The notes: generated by a model not told the origin, from the sequence alone. A stretch of DNA of 61,321 nucleotides from Pseudomonadota bacterium (GCA_016202695.1 JACQOE010000004.1:1-61321), one strand, 5' to 3'. Counted from the first letter of the stretch, positions 1 to 9,734 are shown. A program made the numbers and translations.

Positions 1-1
1 C

Positions 2-517
2 GGGGTCGACTTCTTCGAGTTGCCGTCTTCGGGCAACCAGGCGGCGATGCTCGATCTGGAGAATTCGGCCGGCAACCTCGACACCGGCGTCTGGTCGTTC
101 GGGGTCCGCGGCGGCGTCGTCAGCGACGTCACCGGCCAGTACAATTACACGGTGCAGGATAGCGCCGGGGCGACGGACCAGGGGACCGTGTACATCCATT
201 CCGCGGAAGGCACGAGCGTCGTCGGGGGAGCCGGCGACGACATCCTGATCAGCGATGTCACGGACGACGTTCTGACCGGCGGCGCCGGTGACGACGTGTT
301 TGTGTTCGGCCCGAATTCCGGCAACGACACGGTCACTGACTTCAGCGTCGGCGCCGATGGGATCTCGCTCGAGGGCGGGGCCGACTTCACCGGCGTCACC
401 ACCGCCGACGTCAACTTCGACTCGGTGCTCGACTCGGTGCTCGGGCTCACCGGCGGCCACACGGTGACGCTGCTCGGCGTCTCCGGGGTGGTCGACCCCC
501 ACGACCTCCTCGTCTAG
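2..517 (+). CDS. RTX-type calcium-binding protein, C-terminal part (cut by window edge)
   Basis: The frame is open to the left edge, so the true start lies outside the window. The visible 171 residues contain a short run of glycine/aspartate nonapeptide-like repeats (GGAGDDILI, then GGAGDDVFVFG), followed by a non-repetitive tail ending in a hydrophobic stretch with no cleavable motif. Repeats of this type bind calcium and fold after export; proteins carrying them are secreted through type I systems using an uncleaved C-terminal signal. The ABC exporter and membrane-fusion genes follow immediately on the same strand, so this is very probably their substrate. The catalytic or adhesive portion, if any, is not visible, so the protein's activity cannot be stated. 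Confidence 0.85.
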   Translation, partial: GVDFFELPSSGNQAAMLDLENSAGNLDTGVWSFGVRGGVVSDVTGQYNYTVQDSAGATDQGTVYIHSAEGTSVVGGAGDDILISDVTDDVLTGGAGDDVFVFGPNSGNDTVTDFSVGADGISLEGGADFTGVTTADVNFDSVLDSVLGLTGGHTVTLLGVSGVVDPHDLLV

Positions 518-550
518 GAGGCCATGGGCCGCGCGCCCCTCGATAGGCGC

Positions 551-590
551 TATAATGGCCGCCCGCCCCGGAAGGTCCCGGGGCGGGCGG
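551..590 (+). promoter_or_regulatory. TATAAT box and 13-bp hairpin between substrate and exporter genes
   Basis: A perfect TATAAT lies at 551-556, with no good -35 box in front of it. Directly downstream, 559-571 and 578-590 form a perfect 13-bp GC stem around a 6-nt loop. No T-run follows, so it is not a classical terminator. It may stabilise the 3' end of the RTX mRNA, or attenuate read-through into the exporter genes so that substrate exceeds exporter. The role is inferred; the inverted repeat is directly visible. Confidence 0.5.
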
Positions 591-615
591 AGCCGTCTTG
601 AGGGGTGGACGGAAC

Positions 616-2376
616 ATGGCGATCGGCGCCCCCGGGGGGGCGAGGGAGAATCCGCTGCTCGCGCAGGCGATCGAGGCGTGCCGAAAGGCGGCGCTCGCGG
701 TCGTGCTGTTCAGCTTCTGCGTCAACCTGCTCCTGCTCGCCGCCCCCATCTACATGCTGCAGCTCTACGACCGGGTGCTCTCAAGCCGCAGCACCGAGAC
801 CCTGATCGTGCTCACCCTGATGGCGGTGGCGGCCATCCTCACCATGGCCGCGCTCGAGGTCGTGCGCGGCCACGCCATGGTCAAGATCAGCACCTGGCTG
901 GACAAGCGGCTGTCGGGGGCGGTGCTCGCCGCCTCGATCGCGGGCTCGATCAGGAGCGCCGGCGATCCCTCGGTGCAGGGGCTGCGCGACCTCGGCACCT
1001 TCCGCACCTTCCTCACCGGCCCGGCGGTGTTCCCGATCATGGATGCGCCGTGGACGCCGGTGTTCATCGCCGTGATCTACCTCATGCACCCGGTTCTGGG
1101 CTGGGTGGCGCTGTTCGGGGCGGTGGCGCTGTTCGCCCTGGCGGTGCTCAACGAGCTCGCCACCCGCCGGCCGCTCGAGCGCTCGGGCGCGGCCTCGATC
1201 AAGGCGCTGCACGGGGCCGAAGCCGCGGTCCGCAACGCCGACGTGATCGAGGCGATGGGGATGATGCCCAACCTGGTGCGCTGGTGGCAGCGCGACAATG
1301 CCGAGATGCTGGCGCTCCAGGGCCGGGCCAGCGCCTACGCGGTCGCCATCGGCGGGGTGTCGAAGTTCGTGCGCCTCTGCCTCCAGGTCGGGATGCTGGG
1401 CACCGGCGCCTGGCTCGCGGTGATCGACCTGATCACGCCCGGCACCATGATCGCCGCCTCGATCATCATGAGCCGGGCGCTGGCGCCGGTGGAGCAGGCG
1501 ATCGGCTCGTGGAAGTTGGTGGTCGTGGCCCGCAACGCCTACCGGCGGATGAAGCGCCAGCTCGACGAGATGCCGCTCCGCGGCCAGGCGATGCCGCTGC
1601 CGGCTCCGGTCGGGCGGCTCGCCGTCGAGGGGGTGACCTTCTTCCATCCCGGCCAGCAGGAGCCGACGCTCCGCAACGTCGCCTTCTGGCTCGATCCCGG
1701 CGAGGCGCTCGGCCTGATCGGCCCCACCGCCTCGGGCAAGACCACGCTGGCGCGGCTCCTGGTCGGCATCCTCGAGGCCCGTGCCGGGCACGTCCGCCTC
1801 GACGGCGTCGACGTCGCCCGCTGGGAGCCGGAGGACCTCGGGCGCCACGTCGGCTACCTGCCCCAGGACATCGAGCTCTTCCGCGGCAACGTGCGTGCGA
1901 ACATCGCCCGCATGGGCGAGGCCGACCCCGAGGCGGTGGTCAAGGCGGCCAGGCTCGCCGGCGTCCATGAGATGATCCTGGCCTTGCCGAGGGGCTACGA
2001 GACCGAGATCGGCGAGGGCGGCGCGCGGCTCTCGGGCGGGCAGCGCCAGCGGCTCGTGCTGGCGCGCGCGCTCTACGGCGATCCCCGCTTCCTGGTGCTC
2101 GACGAGCCCAACGCCAACCTCGACGCGGTCGGCGAGGAGGCACTGCTTTCGGCGATCGAGGAGACGAAGGGCCGGGGCGTCACCATGGTGATCATCGCCC
2201 ACCGCCCGAGCATCCTCCGCCACGTCGACAAGATCCTGGTGCTGCGCGCCGGGCAGGTCCAGACCTTTGGCCCGCGCGACGAGGTGATCGCCCAGCTCAC
2301 GGTGGCGACGAGCGGCGAGGGGGCGGCCGGCGCCAAGGCGCCGATGCGCAGCGGGCGCACCGGCGGGGGGGCTTGA
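616..2376 (+). CDS. Type I secretion system permease/ATPase (PrtD/HlyB-like ABC exporter)
   Basis: This 586-residue inner-membrane ABC exporter powers one-step secretion of RTX proteins. The N-terminal half holds the membrane domain (first helix about residues 24-42, AVVLFSFCVNLLLLAAPIY). The C-terminal half is the nucleotide-binding domain: Walker A GPTASGKT at 369-376, signature LSGGQRQR from 472, Walker B FLVLDE at 492-497, then the H-loop IIAHRPS. There is no C39 peptidase domain, which fits the PrtD/HasD-type family. The ATG at 616 is chosen over the TTG at 598 because a GGACGG ribosome-binding site precedes it. It ends 2 bp before the ATG of the fusion-protein gene, so the two are in one operon. 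Confidence 0.95.
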   Translation: MAIGAPGGARENPLLAQAIEACRKAALAVVLFSFCVNLLLLAAPIYMLQLYDRVLSSRSTETLIVLTLMAVAAILTMAALEVVRGHAMVKISTWLDKRLSGAVLAASIAGSIRSAGDPSVQGLRDLGTFRTFLTGPAVFPIMDAPWTPVFIAVIYLMHPVLGWVALFGAVALFALAVLNELATRRPLERSGAASIKALHGAEAAVRNADVIEAMGMMPNLVRWWQRDNAEMLALQGRASAYAVAIGGVSKFVRLCLQVGMLGTGAWLAVIDLITPGTMIAASIIMSRALAPVEQAIGSWKLVVVARNAYRRMKRQLDEMPLRGQAMPLPAPVGRLAVEGVTFFHPGQQEPTLRNVAFWLDPGEALGLIGPTASGKTTLARLLVGILEARAGHVRLDGVDVARWEPEDLGRHVGYLPQDIELFRGNVRANIARMGEADPEAVVKAARLAGVHEMILALPRGYETEIGEGGARLSGGQRQRLVLARALYGDPRFLVLDEPNANLDAVGEEALLSAIEETKGRGVTMVIIAHRPSILRHVDKILVLRAGQVQTFGPRDEVIAQLTVATSGEGAAGAKAPMRSGRTGGGA

Positions 2377-2378
2377 GG

Positions 2379-3758
2379 ATGGCGCTCCCCGAGGCGCTCG
2401 GCGCGAAGCCGGCCTTGCCCCTGCCCGCTGCCGCTACCGCGCTCGGGCCGGTGATCGAGCACGGCGAGGCGGGCCCGATGGGTCTCGGGCCCACGGTGGC
2501 CGCGGGGCTGGCGGTGATCGCCGCCTTCTTCGGCGGATTCGGGCTGTGGGCAGCGCTGCTGCCGCTCGACAGCGCGGCGGTTGCGCCCGGCGTCGTCATG
2601 GTGTTCTCGAACCGCAAGACCGTGCAGCATCTCGAGGGCGGAATCGTCCGCAAGATCCTGGTTCGCGACGGCGACCGGGTGGCCGCGGACCAGGTGCTGA
2701 TCCGGCTCGACGACGCCCAGGCGCGGGCCAAGCTCGACCTTCTGGACGGCCGCTACGTGAGCATGCGCGCGCTCGAGGCGCGGTTGCGGGCCGAGCGCGA
2801 CGGGGCGGGCGAGATCGACTTCCCGGTCGAGCTGGCCGCGCGGAGCGACGATTCCAAGGTGATGGAGATCATCCTCGGCCAGGACAACGCGTTCAACTCG
2901 CGCCGGCAACTGATGGAAGACCAGATCGCGGTGCTCCGCCAGCGGATGGCCCAGAACCGCGAGGAGATCGCCGGCCTGGAGGGCGAGATCAAGGCCGAGG
3001 ACACCCAGCTTCGCCTGATCGCCGAGGAGGTCGAGGCGGTCAAGGAGCTGGTCGAGAAGGGGCTCGAGCGCAAGCCCCGACTGCTTGCCCTCCAGCGTCA
3101 GGCGGCCGAGATCGAGGGCAAGCGCAGCCAGAACGTGGCCATGATCGCGCGCTCACGCCAGAACATCGGCGAGGCCGAGCTCAGGATCAACGAGCTGCGT
3201 ACGACCCGGGTGAACGAGGCGGCCGACGCCCTCCAGGACGCCCAACGCCAGATCTTCGACATCGTCGAGCAGATGCGCGCGGCGGAGGACATTCTTCAGC
3301 GCCTGGATGTGCGCGCGCCGATCGGCGGCACCATCGTCGGGCTGCAGGTGCACACCCCGGGAGGCGTCGTCGCCCCGGGCGCGCCGCTGATGGAGATCGT
3401 GCCCGAGGGCGACCGCTTGGTGATCGAAGCGCAGATCGACCCCAAGGACATCGACGTCGTCCATCCCGGCCTGGCCGCGGAGGTGCGCATCACCGCCTTC
3501 GCCTACCGCCGCGTAGAGCCGGTCAAGGGCGAGGTGACGTGGGTATCGGCCGACCGCATGGTCGAGCAGCAGACCGGCCGCGCTTATTACAAGATCCGCG
3601 TCGAGCCCACCGAGGATCCGAGCAAGGCGCTGGGCGGGGCCAGGCTCTATCCCGGGATGGCCGCCGAGGTGATGATCGTGACCGGCGCGCACACCGCGTT
3701 CGAATACCTGCTGCGGCCCCTCGTCGCCAGCCTCAACCGGGCGCTGAGGGAGGACTGA
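2379..3758 (+). CDS. Type I secretion membrane-fusion protein (HlyD/PrtE family)
   Basis: The 459-residue product has a short cytoplasmic N-terminus, one transmembrane helix at about residues 39-60 (TVAAGLAVIAAFFGGFGLWA), a lipoyl/barrel segment beginning VAPGVVMVFSNRKTVQHLEGG, a long charged coiled coil in the middle and a HlyD barrel toward the end (DVRAPIGGTIVGLQVHTPGG). It bridges the inner-membrane ABC protein to an outer-membrane TolC-type channel, which is not encoded in this window. The ATG at 2379 follows a G-rich stretch at the end of the exporter gene. Confidence 0.93.
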   Translation: MALPEALGAKPALPLPAAATALGPVIEHGEAGPMGLGPTVAAGLAVIAAFFGGFGLWAALLPLDSAAVAPGVVMVFSNRKTVQHLEGGIVRKILVRDGDRVAADQVLIRLDDAQARAKLDLLDGRYVSMRALEARLRAERDGAGEIDFPVELAARSDDSKVMEIILGQDNAFNSRRQLMEDQIAVLRQRMAQNREEIAGLEGEIKAEDTQLRLIAEEVEAVKELVEKGLERKPRLLALQRQAAEIEGKRSQNVAMIARSRQNIGEAELRINELRTTRVNEAADALQDAQRQIFDIVEQMRAAEDILQRLDVRAPIGGTIVGLQVHTPGGVVAPGAPLMEIVPEGDRLVIEAQIDPKDIDVVHPGLAAEVRITAFAYRRVEPVKGEVTWVSADRMVEQQTGRAYYKIRVEPTEDPSKALGGARLYPGMAAEVMIVTGAHTAFEYLLRPLVASLNRALRED

Positions 3759-3761
3759 ACC

Positions 3762-4796
3762 ATCGTCACCGGGGGCGCAACCGCGCCCGCCGGCGGGCGG
3801 GCGGATCGCCCGAGCCTGACGCGCGAGGCTGCCGCCGCCTGCCGCCGGCTGCTGCGCGCCGAGGTCACCGGGGCCGAGCGCCCGGGCGGCCGCACGCGGA
3901 AGTCGGTCCGGGTGCTGATCGGCGGGCGCTCGGTGATCGCCACCCGGCGGCGGACCCCGCAGCGCGCCGAGCTCGAGGCCCAGGTCCTGCGCGCGCTCCG
4001 GGGGCAGGGCGCGCCGGTCCCCGCCGTGCTCGCCTACGACGGCGACTGGCTGATTCAGGAGGACCTGGGCAGGCGCCGGCTCTCCCAGGCGCTTGCGGCC
4101 GCCGCGCCCGGGGAGGGCGAGCGCTGGCTCGACACCGCGCTCGCCGGCCTCGCCGCCACGCAGCGCGCGGGGCGCGCCGCCGGCCTCGCCCGGCGGGTGG
4201 TGGTGATCGGGGCGCGGCCCGACTGGATTCGCACCCTTATCGGCGGCCCCGAACGGCTCGCCGGGCACCTCGGCCTGCCCGCGCCCGCGCTCGACGCCGA
4301 GGCGCTGGGCGCGGCCCTCGCCGTGCGCGCCCCCCGGTTCATCAAGTGGGACGCCCGCCCGGGCAATGCCATCGCCGGCGACGACGGGCGGCTCTCCTGG
4401 TTCGACTTCGAGCACTGCGGCTGCCGCAACCCGCTCGACGACCTCGCCTGGCTGCTCGGCGACGAGTACGTGCCCGATTGGCCCGAGGCCGAGGCGCGGC
4501 TGCTCGGGAAGTGGCTGCCGGGGTTCGCCCCCGAGCCGCGCGCGGGCCTGGAATACTTGATGACCTTCGGGGTCTTCCACATGTGCGTGCGGCTCGCCCT
4601 CATCCTCTCCAACAAGGGCGAGGACCCGTGGTGGGACTGGGACTACTGCCTCGCCGGCGACAAGGTGGGGGTGGTGCGCGAGGCGGCGGTGCGGACCGCC
4701 GGCCGGGCGGCGCGCTGGGCCGCGGCGGCGCCGCTCGCCGCGGTCCTTTCGCCCTGGCTGGAGGCGGTCGGCCGGCGCCTCGCCGAGATGGAGTGA
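3762..4796 (+). CDS. APH/choline-kinase-like phosphotransferase, apparent ATC start
   Basis: Predicted kinase-fold phosphotransferase of about 344 residues. The Brenner-type catalytic loop reads IKWDARPGN, with Asp197 and Asn202 but Trp where most family members have His or Gly. The metal-binding Asp215 lies in WFDFEHCG. The substrate is unknown. No ATG, GTG or TTG exists in frame before 3912. A GTG start at 3912 would remove about 50 residues (LTREAAAACRRLLRAEVTG onward, through KSVRVLIGG) that look like the family's nucleotide-binding N-lobe. An ATC at 3762 sits 8 nt after GGGAGG (3748-3753) and is the likely start, or an ATG altered by one base. It follows the fusion-protein gene after one intervening codon. 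A GC stem and T6 (4838-4843) after the stop could terminate the operon. Confidence 0.7.
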   Translation: MVTGGATAPAGGRADRPSLTREAAAACRRLLRAEVTGAERPGGRTRKSVRVLIGGRSVIATRRRTPQRAELEAQVLRALRGQGAPVPAVLAYDGDWLIQEDLGRRRLSQALAAAAPGEGERWLDTALAGLAATQRAGRAAGLARRVVVIGARPDWIRTLIGGPERLAGHLGLPAPALDAEALGAALAVRAPRFIKWDARPGNAIAGDDGRLSWFDFEHCGCRNPLDDLAWLLGDEYVPDWPEAEARLLGKWLPGFAPEPRAGLEYLMTFGVFHMCVRLALILSNKGEDPWWDWDYCLAGDKVGVVREAAVRTAGRAARWAAAAPLAAVLSPWLEAVGRRLAEME

Positions 4797-4843
4797 GGGC
4801 GCTCCGCGCGCGGACGGCCGCCCGCCGAGAAGGCCCCTTTTTT

Positions 4844-5518
<675 letters not shown>

Positions 5519-5526
5519 GCCGATCC

Positions 5527-6198
5527 TCAATGCCGCCAGCGGAACCGGGCCTCGATCCAGCGGCTCAGCATCACCAGGGGCGCGAAGATCACCAGATAGG
5601 CGATGGCGCCCAGCGTCAATGGCGAGGTGTTGCCGTCGAACCCCTGCGCCGCCGAGGCCTGGCTCAGGATCTCCGACACCCCCACCGTCGAAGCGATGGC
5701 GGTGCCCTTGGTGATGGCGATGGTGCGATTGGTGAGCGGCGGGATGGTCATGCGCACCGCCTGAGGGAGGACCACCAGGCTCAGGGTCTGGAAGAAGCCG
5801 AGGCCGGTGGAGCGGGCCGCCTCCCACTGGCCCTTGTGCACCGACAGGATCCCGGCCCAGAAGATCTCCTCGGCGAACGCCGCCAGGGTCAGCATCAGCG
5901 CCGCCCAGGCCGAGACGAACGGGCTCATCCGCACGCCGACATAGGGGAGTGCAAAGAAGAAGAGGAAGATCACCACCAGCGGCGGCATCGCCCGGAACAC
6001 GTCGACGAAGAGGACGATGAGCCAGTTGACGGCGCGGAACTGGAAGGCGCGGAGGCTGGCGAGCAGGAGTCCGAGCGAAAGACCGCAGACCACGATCAGG
6101 GCCGCGAGCCGGACCGTGAGCACGAACCCGTCGGCGATGTCGGGAAGGTGCCTGATCCAGAGATCGAGCCTGAAGAAGTTCTCGTAGATACCCTGCAT
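5527..6198 (-). CDS. Polar amino-acid ABC importer permease (HisQ/GltJ type)
   Basis: The 223-residue permease begins MQGIYENFFRLDLWIRHLPD. It shows the same architecture as its neighbour, including the EAA loop GQWEAARSTGLGFFQTLSLV and several long hydrophobic helices. The two permeases would form a heterodimeric channel fed by the binding protein at 7124-7984 and energised by the ATPase at 6242-6988. The gene lies between the ATPase gene (43-bp gap) and the second permease gene (8-bp gap). Confidence 0.93.
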   Translation of the reverse strand: MQGIYENFFRLDLWIRHLPDIADGFVLTVRLAALIVVCGLSLGLLLASLRAFQFRAVNWLIVLFVDVFRAMPPLVVIFLFFFALPYVGVRMSPFVSAWAALMLTLAAFAEEIFWAGILSVHKGQWEAARSTGLGFFQTLSLVVLPQAVRMTIPPLTNRTIAITKGTAIASTVGVSEILSQASAAQGFDGNTSPLTLGAIAYLVIFAPLVMLSRWIEARFRWRH

Positions 6199-6241
6199 CC
6201 CGGCTCCCCGCCCGCGCCGCCCCTCCGGCTCGGGCCCGGCC

Positions 6242-6988
6242 TCACTGGCCGGAGACGCGCCTCAGGAACTCGCGGGTCCGCTCCTGCTGGGGGGCGCCGA
6301 AGATCTGCTCGGGCAGGCCCTCCTCGACCACCACGCCGGCGTCCATGAACAGCACCCGGTTGGCCGCCTCGCGGGCGAAGGCCATCTCGTGGCTCACCAC
6401 CACCATGGTCATGCCGTCGTGGCGAAGATCGCGCATGACGTTGAGCACGCTGCCCACCAGCTCGGGATCGAGCGCGCTGGTCGGCTCGTCGAAGAGCACG
6501 ATGTTGGGCTCCAGCGCCAGCGCGCGGGCGATGGCGGTGCGCTGCTGCTGGCCGCCCGACAGCTCGCTCGGATGCGAGCCCGCCTTGTCGGCCAGGCCCA
6601 CCCGCTCCAGCGCCGCCCGGCCGCGCGCCTCGGCCTCGGCCCGCCCCATCTTCAGCACCTTGCGCAGCGCCAGCGTGACGTTGCCGAGCGCGGTCATGTG
6701 GGGATAGAGGTTGAACGACTGGAACACCATGCCGATGTGGCGGCGCACCTGGTTGATGTTTACGCCGGGGGCCATGATGTCCACCCCGTCGACGATTACC
6801 CGGCCGCCGGTCGGCTCCTCGAGCCGGTTGCAGCAGCGCAGGAACGTGCTCTTTCCCGAGCCCGAAGGGCCGATGACGAAGACCAGTTCCTGCGGCTTGA
6901 CCGCGAGATTGATGCCCTTCAGCACCTCGAGCCTACCGAAGGACTTGTGCAGGTCGCGCACATCCAGGATCGGCTGCTGGTTGTTCAC
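6242..6988 (-). CDS. Polar amino-acid ABC importer ATPase (GlnQ/HisP type)
   Basis: The 248-residue cytoplasmic ATPase has a complete set of motifs: Walker [10 protein letters not shown] at 40-48, Q-loop in [13 protein letters not shown], signature LSGGQQQR at 143-150, Walker [13 protein letters not shown] from 163 and H-loop His200 in VVVSHEM. The length is typical for the GlnQ family, which imports glutamate, glutamine, arginine or related polar amino acids. The exact substrate cannot be read from the sequence. It is the first gene after the intra-operon terminator. Confidence 0.95.
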   Translation of the reverse strand: MNNQQPILDVRDLHKSFGRLEVLKGINLAVKPQELVFVIGPSGSGKSTFLRCCNRLEEPTGGRVIVDGVDIMAPGVNINQVRRHIGMVFQSFNLYPHMTALGNVTLALRKVLKMGRAEAEARGRAALERVGLADKAGSHPSELSGGQQQRTAIARALALEPNIVLFDEPTSALDPELVGSVLNVMRDLRHDGMTMVVVSHEMAFAREAANRVLFMDAGVVVEEGLPEQIFGAPQQERTREFLRRVSGQ

Positions 6989-7050
6989 GGCGCCTCCCTC
7001 CCTCGCGCGGGGCCGCGCGCCCCGGACCTGACACCCTGGAGGATACTCTA

Positions 7051-7081
7051 GAAAAAGGACGGGCTGGCAAAAAGCCAGCCC
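7051..7081 (-). terminator. Rho-independent terminator between binding-protein and ATPase genes
   Basis: On the minus strand, GGGCTGGC (7081-7074) and GCCAGCCC (7068-7061) form a perfect 8-bp stem with a five-T loop. GTCC and then a T-run (7056-7052) follow. It lies 42 bp after the binding-protein stop and 63 bp before the ATPase start. In many importer operons such an internal terminator lets only part of the transcripts read through, so the binding protein is made in excess of the membrane complex. The structure is visible; the partial read-through is inferred. Confidence 0.85.
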
Positions 7082-7123
7082 GGTCGCAACGCGGTCACCA
7101 GGGTGCCGGGTCGGCTGCGCCGA

Positions 7124-7984
7124 TCAGCCGCACTTGTTCTCGTGCGGCGTGGCGTCGTGGCCCTCCATGCCCTGGGGGCCATAGCCGGGCACCGGGGTCA
7201 CGGTGAACGAGCCGGGCCGCGGATCACGCCCGATCCACTCCTTGTAGAGCCGGGCCATGGTGCCGTCGATCTTCATGCACTCGATCGCCCGCTCGACCTC
7301 GTTGCGCAGCGCCACGTCGTCCTTGCGGAAGACCGCGCCCACCGCGCCCTCGCGGGTGATGACGTAGGAGTTGACGAACATCGGGTTCTGGCGCACCGCC
7401 CAGCCGTTGCCGGCGACGCTGGTCATGAAGGCGTTGTCGCGCCCGGAAAGGAGCGCCTGGGCCGCCTCGGAATCCTTGCCGTAGCGGGCGATCTCCCAGC
7501 CGTACTGGCCCTGGTTCTGGGTCAGCCACTGATCGAAGACGTTGCCCTTGACCACCGAGACGGTCTTGCCCTTAAGGTCCTCGAGCCTGGCGATCTCGGG
7601 CGCCCCCTTCTTGATCAGGAAGCTCCAGTCGTTGTCCATGTAGCCTTCGGTGAAGAGCAGGTTTTTCGAGCGATCGAGCGTGATCGAGGTGGGGGCGATG
7701 ATCATGTCGTACTTCTTGGCGTTGAGCCCGACGAAGATGCCCGCCCACTCCTGATTGATGATCTTGTAGCCGGGCCGCTTGAGCCGCTTGGCGATCTCGG
7801 CGCCGAGATCGACGTTGTGGCCCCAGTAGCTGCCGTCGGCCTTCTGCATGATGAAGGGGGCGAAGCCCACGTCGGCCGCCATCAGGAGCGGGTCGGCCGC
7901 CCGCGCCTCGCCCGAGAACGACGCCAGCACGAGGGCCGCGGCGGCGGCGGCGAACGACTTAGCCTTTGGATCGAAGAGTCTCAT
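7124..7984 (-). CDS. Periplasmic amino-acid-binding protein of ABC importer (SBP_bac_3)
   Basis: The 286-residue product begins MRLFDPKAKSFAAAAAALVL, a Sec signal peptide with a likely cut after ARA at about residue 29. The mature part has the family-3 solute-binding pattern, starting VGFAPFIMQKADGSYWGHNVDL and continuing with the domain-2 segment LKGKTVSVVKGNVFDQWL. The start at 7984 follows GGGAGGA closely. It is first in the importer operon. The ligand is probably a polar amino acid, judged from the ATPase and permease families. Confidence 0.92.
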   Translation of the reverse strand: MRLFDPKAKSFAAAAAALVLASFSGEARAADPLLMAADVGFAPFIMQKADGSYWGHNVDLGAEIAKRLKRPGYKIINQEWAGIFVGLNAKKYDMIIAPTSITLDRSKNLLFTEGYMDNDWSFLIKKGAPEIARLEDLKGKTVSVVKGNVFDQWLTQNQGQYGWEIARYGKDSEAAQALLSGRDNAFMTSVAGNGWAVRQNPMFVNSYVITREGAVGAVFRKDDVALRNEVERAIECMKIDGTMARLYKEWIGRDPRPGSFTVTPVPGYGPQGMEGHDATPHENKCG

Positions 7985-8102
7985 GGTTCCTCCCTTGGGT
8001 CGTACTGTTTCGCGGACTTCCCGTCCGGCTTCGCGCCGTGGCGTACCCGTGGGCACACGCCGCGGCGACACGGCCCGCAGCCGTGGTGTTCTCGGCAAAA
8101 GC

Positions 8103-9734
8103 CTACACGCCCGGCGAACCGTGCGCAAGGCGAGCCGGGCGCGCCTCATCGGCGCCGGGGGTGGCCGCCGGCCGCGCCCGGGTCGTGCCGCCGGCCGGCC
8201 GGCCGAAGCCCGCGCCGCTCGCGGTCAGCATGCTCACCCGGTCGCCCTTGCCGACGACGTGATGCTCCCCCGACGCCACCCGGCGGCCGTTGATGGCGAG
8301 GCGGGCGAGGCCGCCCGGCTCGCCGCCCTGAAGGGCGGGCGGCGCCACCAGGAGCCGGCTGAAGACGAACGACAGCACCGCCGGCGTTTCCGCCACCACC
8401 TCGAACTCCATGAGCGCGGAGTCGCCGCCCCGATGCCGGCCGCGTCCGCCCGAGCCCTTGACCCGCGCCCGGCGCAGCACCCGGATCGGGGCCATGGTCT
8501 CCATCACCTCGATCGGCGTGTTGCCTACGTTGCCCGGCCACGACAGGATGGGAATGCCGTCGCGATGGGCGGCGGCGCCCTGGCCGCCGTTGATGAAGTT
8601 GACCACCGCGTAGCGCCGCCCGGCGTGCTCGCCCGACATCGAGAACGAGCAGCTCAGCGAGCCGCCGGCCGTCACCCGGTCGGGGATCACCCCGGAGAGC
8701 GCGTCCATCACCAGCCCGGGGAGGCACTGGCCGACGGCGTTGCGCGCCCCGCCGGCGGCCGGGTAGCGGGGGTTGAGGATGCTGCCCTCCGGCGCCCAGG
8801 CGGTGATCGGGCGGAAGCTGCCGTCGTTGTTGGGGATGTCGGGCGACAGCAGGCATTTGAGCCCGAAGGCGGTGTAGGCGAAGGTGTAGCTCGGGGTCAC
8901 GTTCACCGAGCGCGGCACCTGCGGGGCGGAGCCGGTGAAGTCGACGGCGATGTCCTGATCGCGGACCGTCACCTTGGCCGCAAGCGCGAGCGGCTCGCCG
9001 GTCACGTCGATCTCCCAGCGGGCGCGATAGACCCCGTTGGGGATGGCGCGGATGGCGGCCCGCATCGCCGCCTCCGAGCGGGCGCGGACCTCGCGCCCGA
9101 AGGCGGCGATGTCGAGGTCGGTCTCGTCGAGGAGGCGCCCGAGGCTCCGCTCCATCATCCGGCAGGCCGAGACCTGCGCCCACACGTCGCCCATGGTCTG
9201 CTCGGGCACCCGCACGTTCTTCTCGATGAAGGCGACCACCGCCGGGTCTGGCCTGCCCTCGCGCATCAGGTAGAGGGGCGGTATCTGCAGTCCCTCCTCG
9301 AAGATCTCGCGGATGCCGGCGCCGCGGAGCCGCCCGCCGATGTCGGGCACGTGCGAGCATGCGGCCACCATCGCCACCGGCCGGCCGCGACGGAAGATGG
9401 GCATGCAGACGTTGATGTCGTGGATGTGCCCGGTGGCGAGCCAGGGGTCGTTGGTGGTGAGCACGTCGCCGGGCCTGAGCGATTCGGGCGGGAACAGGCG
9501 GACGAAATGCTGCACGGTCCGCGGCAGCGTGCCGATGAAGGGCGGGATGCTGGCGGTCGACTGGGCGAGCGAGTGCCCGGCGACGTCGGTCAGCACCACC
9601 GCGTAGTCGTTCGACTCGCGAACCAGGGTCGAGAAGGAGGTGCGCCAGAGCGTGGCCGCGGCCTCGTCGATCATGCTGACGAGGCGCGTCCACAGGATCT
9701 CGAGCGTGACCGGATCGAACCGGCTGGGACTCAC
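8103..9734 (-). CDS. Hydantoinase B/oxoprolinase-family protein (HyuB)
   Basis: The 543-residue protein contains hallmark HyuB segments: DPVTLEILWTRLVSMIDEAA, VLTTNDPWLATGHIHDINV, CSHVPDIGG, DFTGSAPQVPRSVNVTP and the glycine-rich GGQGAAAHRDG. HyuB proteins pair with an HyuA ATPase subunit to hydrolyse cyclic amides such as N-methylhydantoin or 5-oxoproline, or act in acetone-carboxylase-like enzymes. No HyuA is adjacent; the only one in the window is at 40013-42067. The GTG at 9734 is preceded by GGAGGAACAG. The last 40 or so residues are rich in Ala, Arg and Pro and look like frame run-on. The gene is divergent from the NMT1/THI5-type gene, which may be co-regulated. Confidence 0.88.
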   Translation of the reverse strand: MSPSRFDPVTLEILWTRLVSMIDEAAATLWRTSFSTLVRESNDYAVVLTDVAGHSLAQSTASIPPFIGTLPRTVQHFVRLFPPESLRPGDVLTTNDPWLATGHIHDINVCMPIFRRGRPVAMVAACSHVPDIGGRLRGAGIREIFEEGLQIPPLYLMREGRPDPAVVAFIEKNVRVPEQTMGDVWAQVSACRMMERSLGRLLDETDLDIAAFGREVRARSEAAMRAAIRAIPNGVYRARWEIDVTGEPLALAAKVTVRDQDIAVDFTGSAPQVPRSVNVTPSYTFAYTAFGLKCLLSPDIPNNDGSFRPITAWAPEGSILNPRYPAAGGARNAVGQCLPGLVMDALSGVIPDRVTAGGSLSCSFSMSGEHAGRRYAVVNFINGGQGAAAHRDGIPILSWPGNVGNTPIEVMETMAPIRVLRRARVKGSGGRGRHRGGDSALMEFEVVAETPAVLSFVFSRLLVAPPALQGGEPGGLARLAINGRRVASGEHHVVGKGDRVSMLTASGAGFGRPAGGTTRARPAATPGADEARPARLAHGSPGV

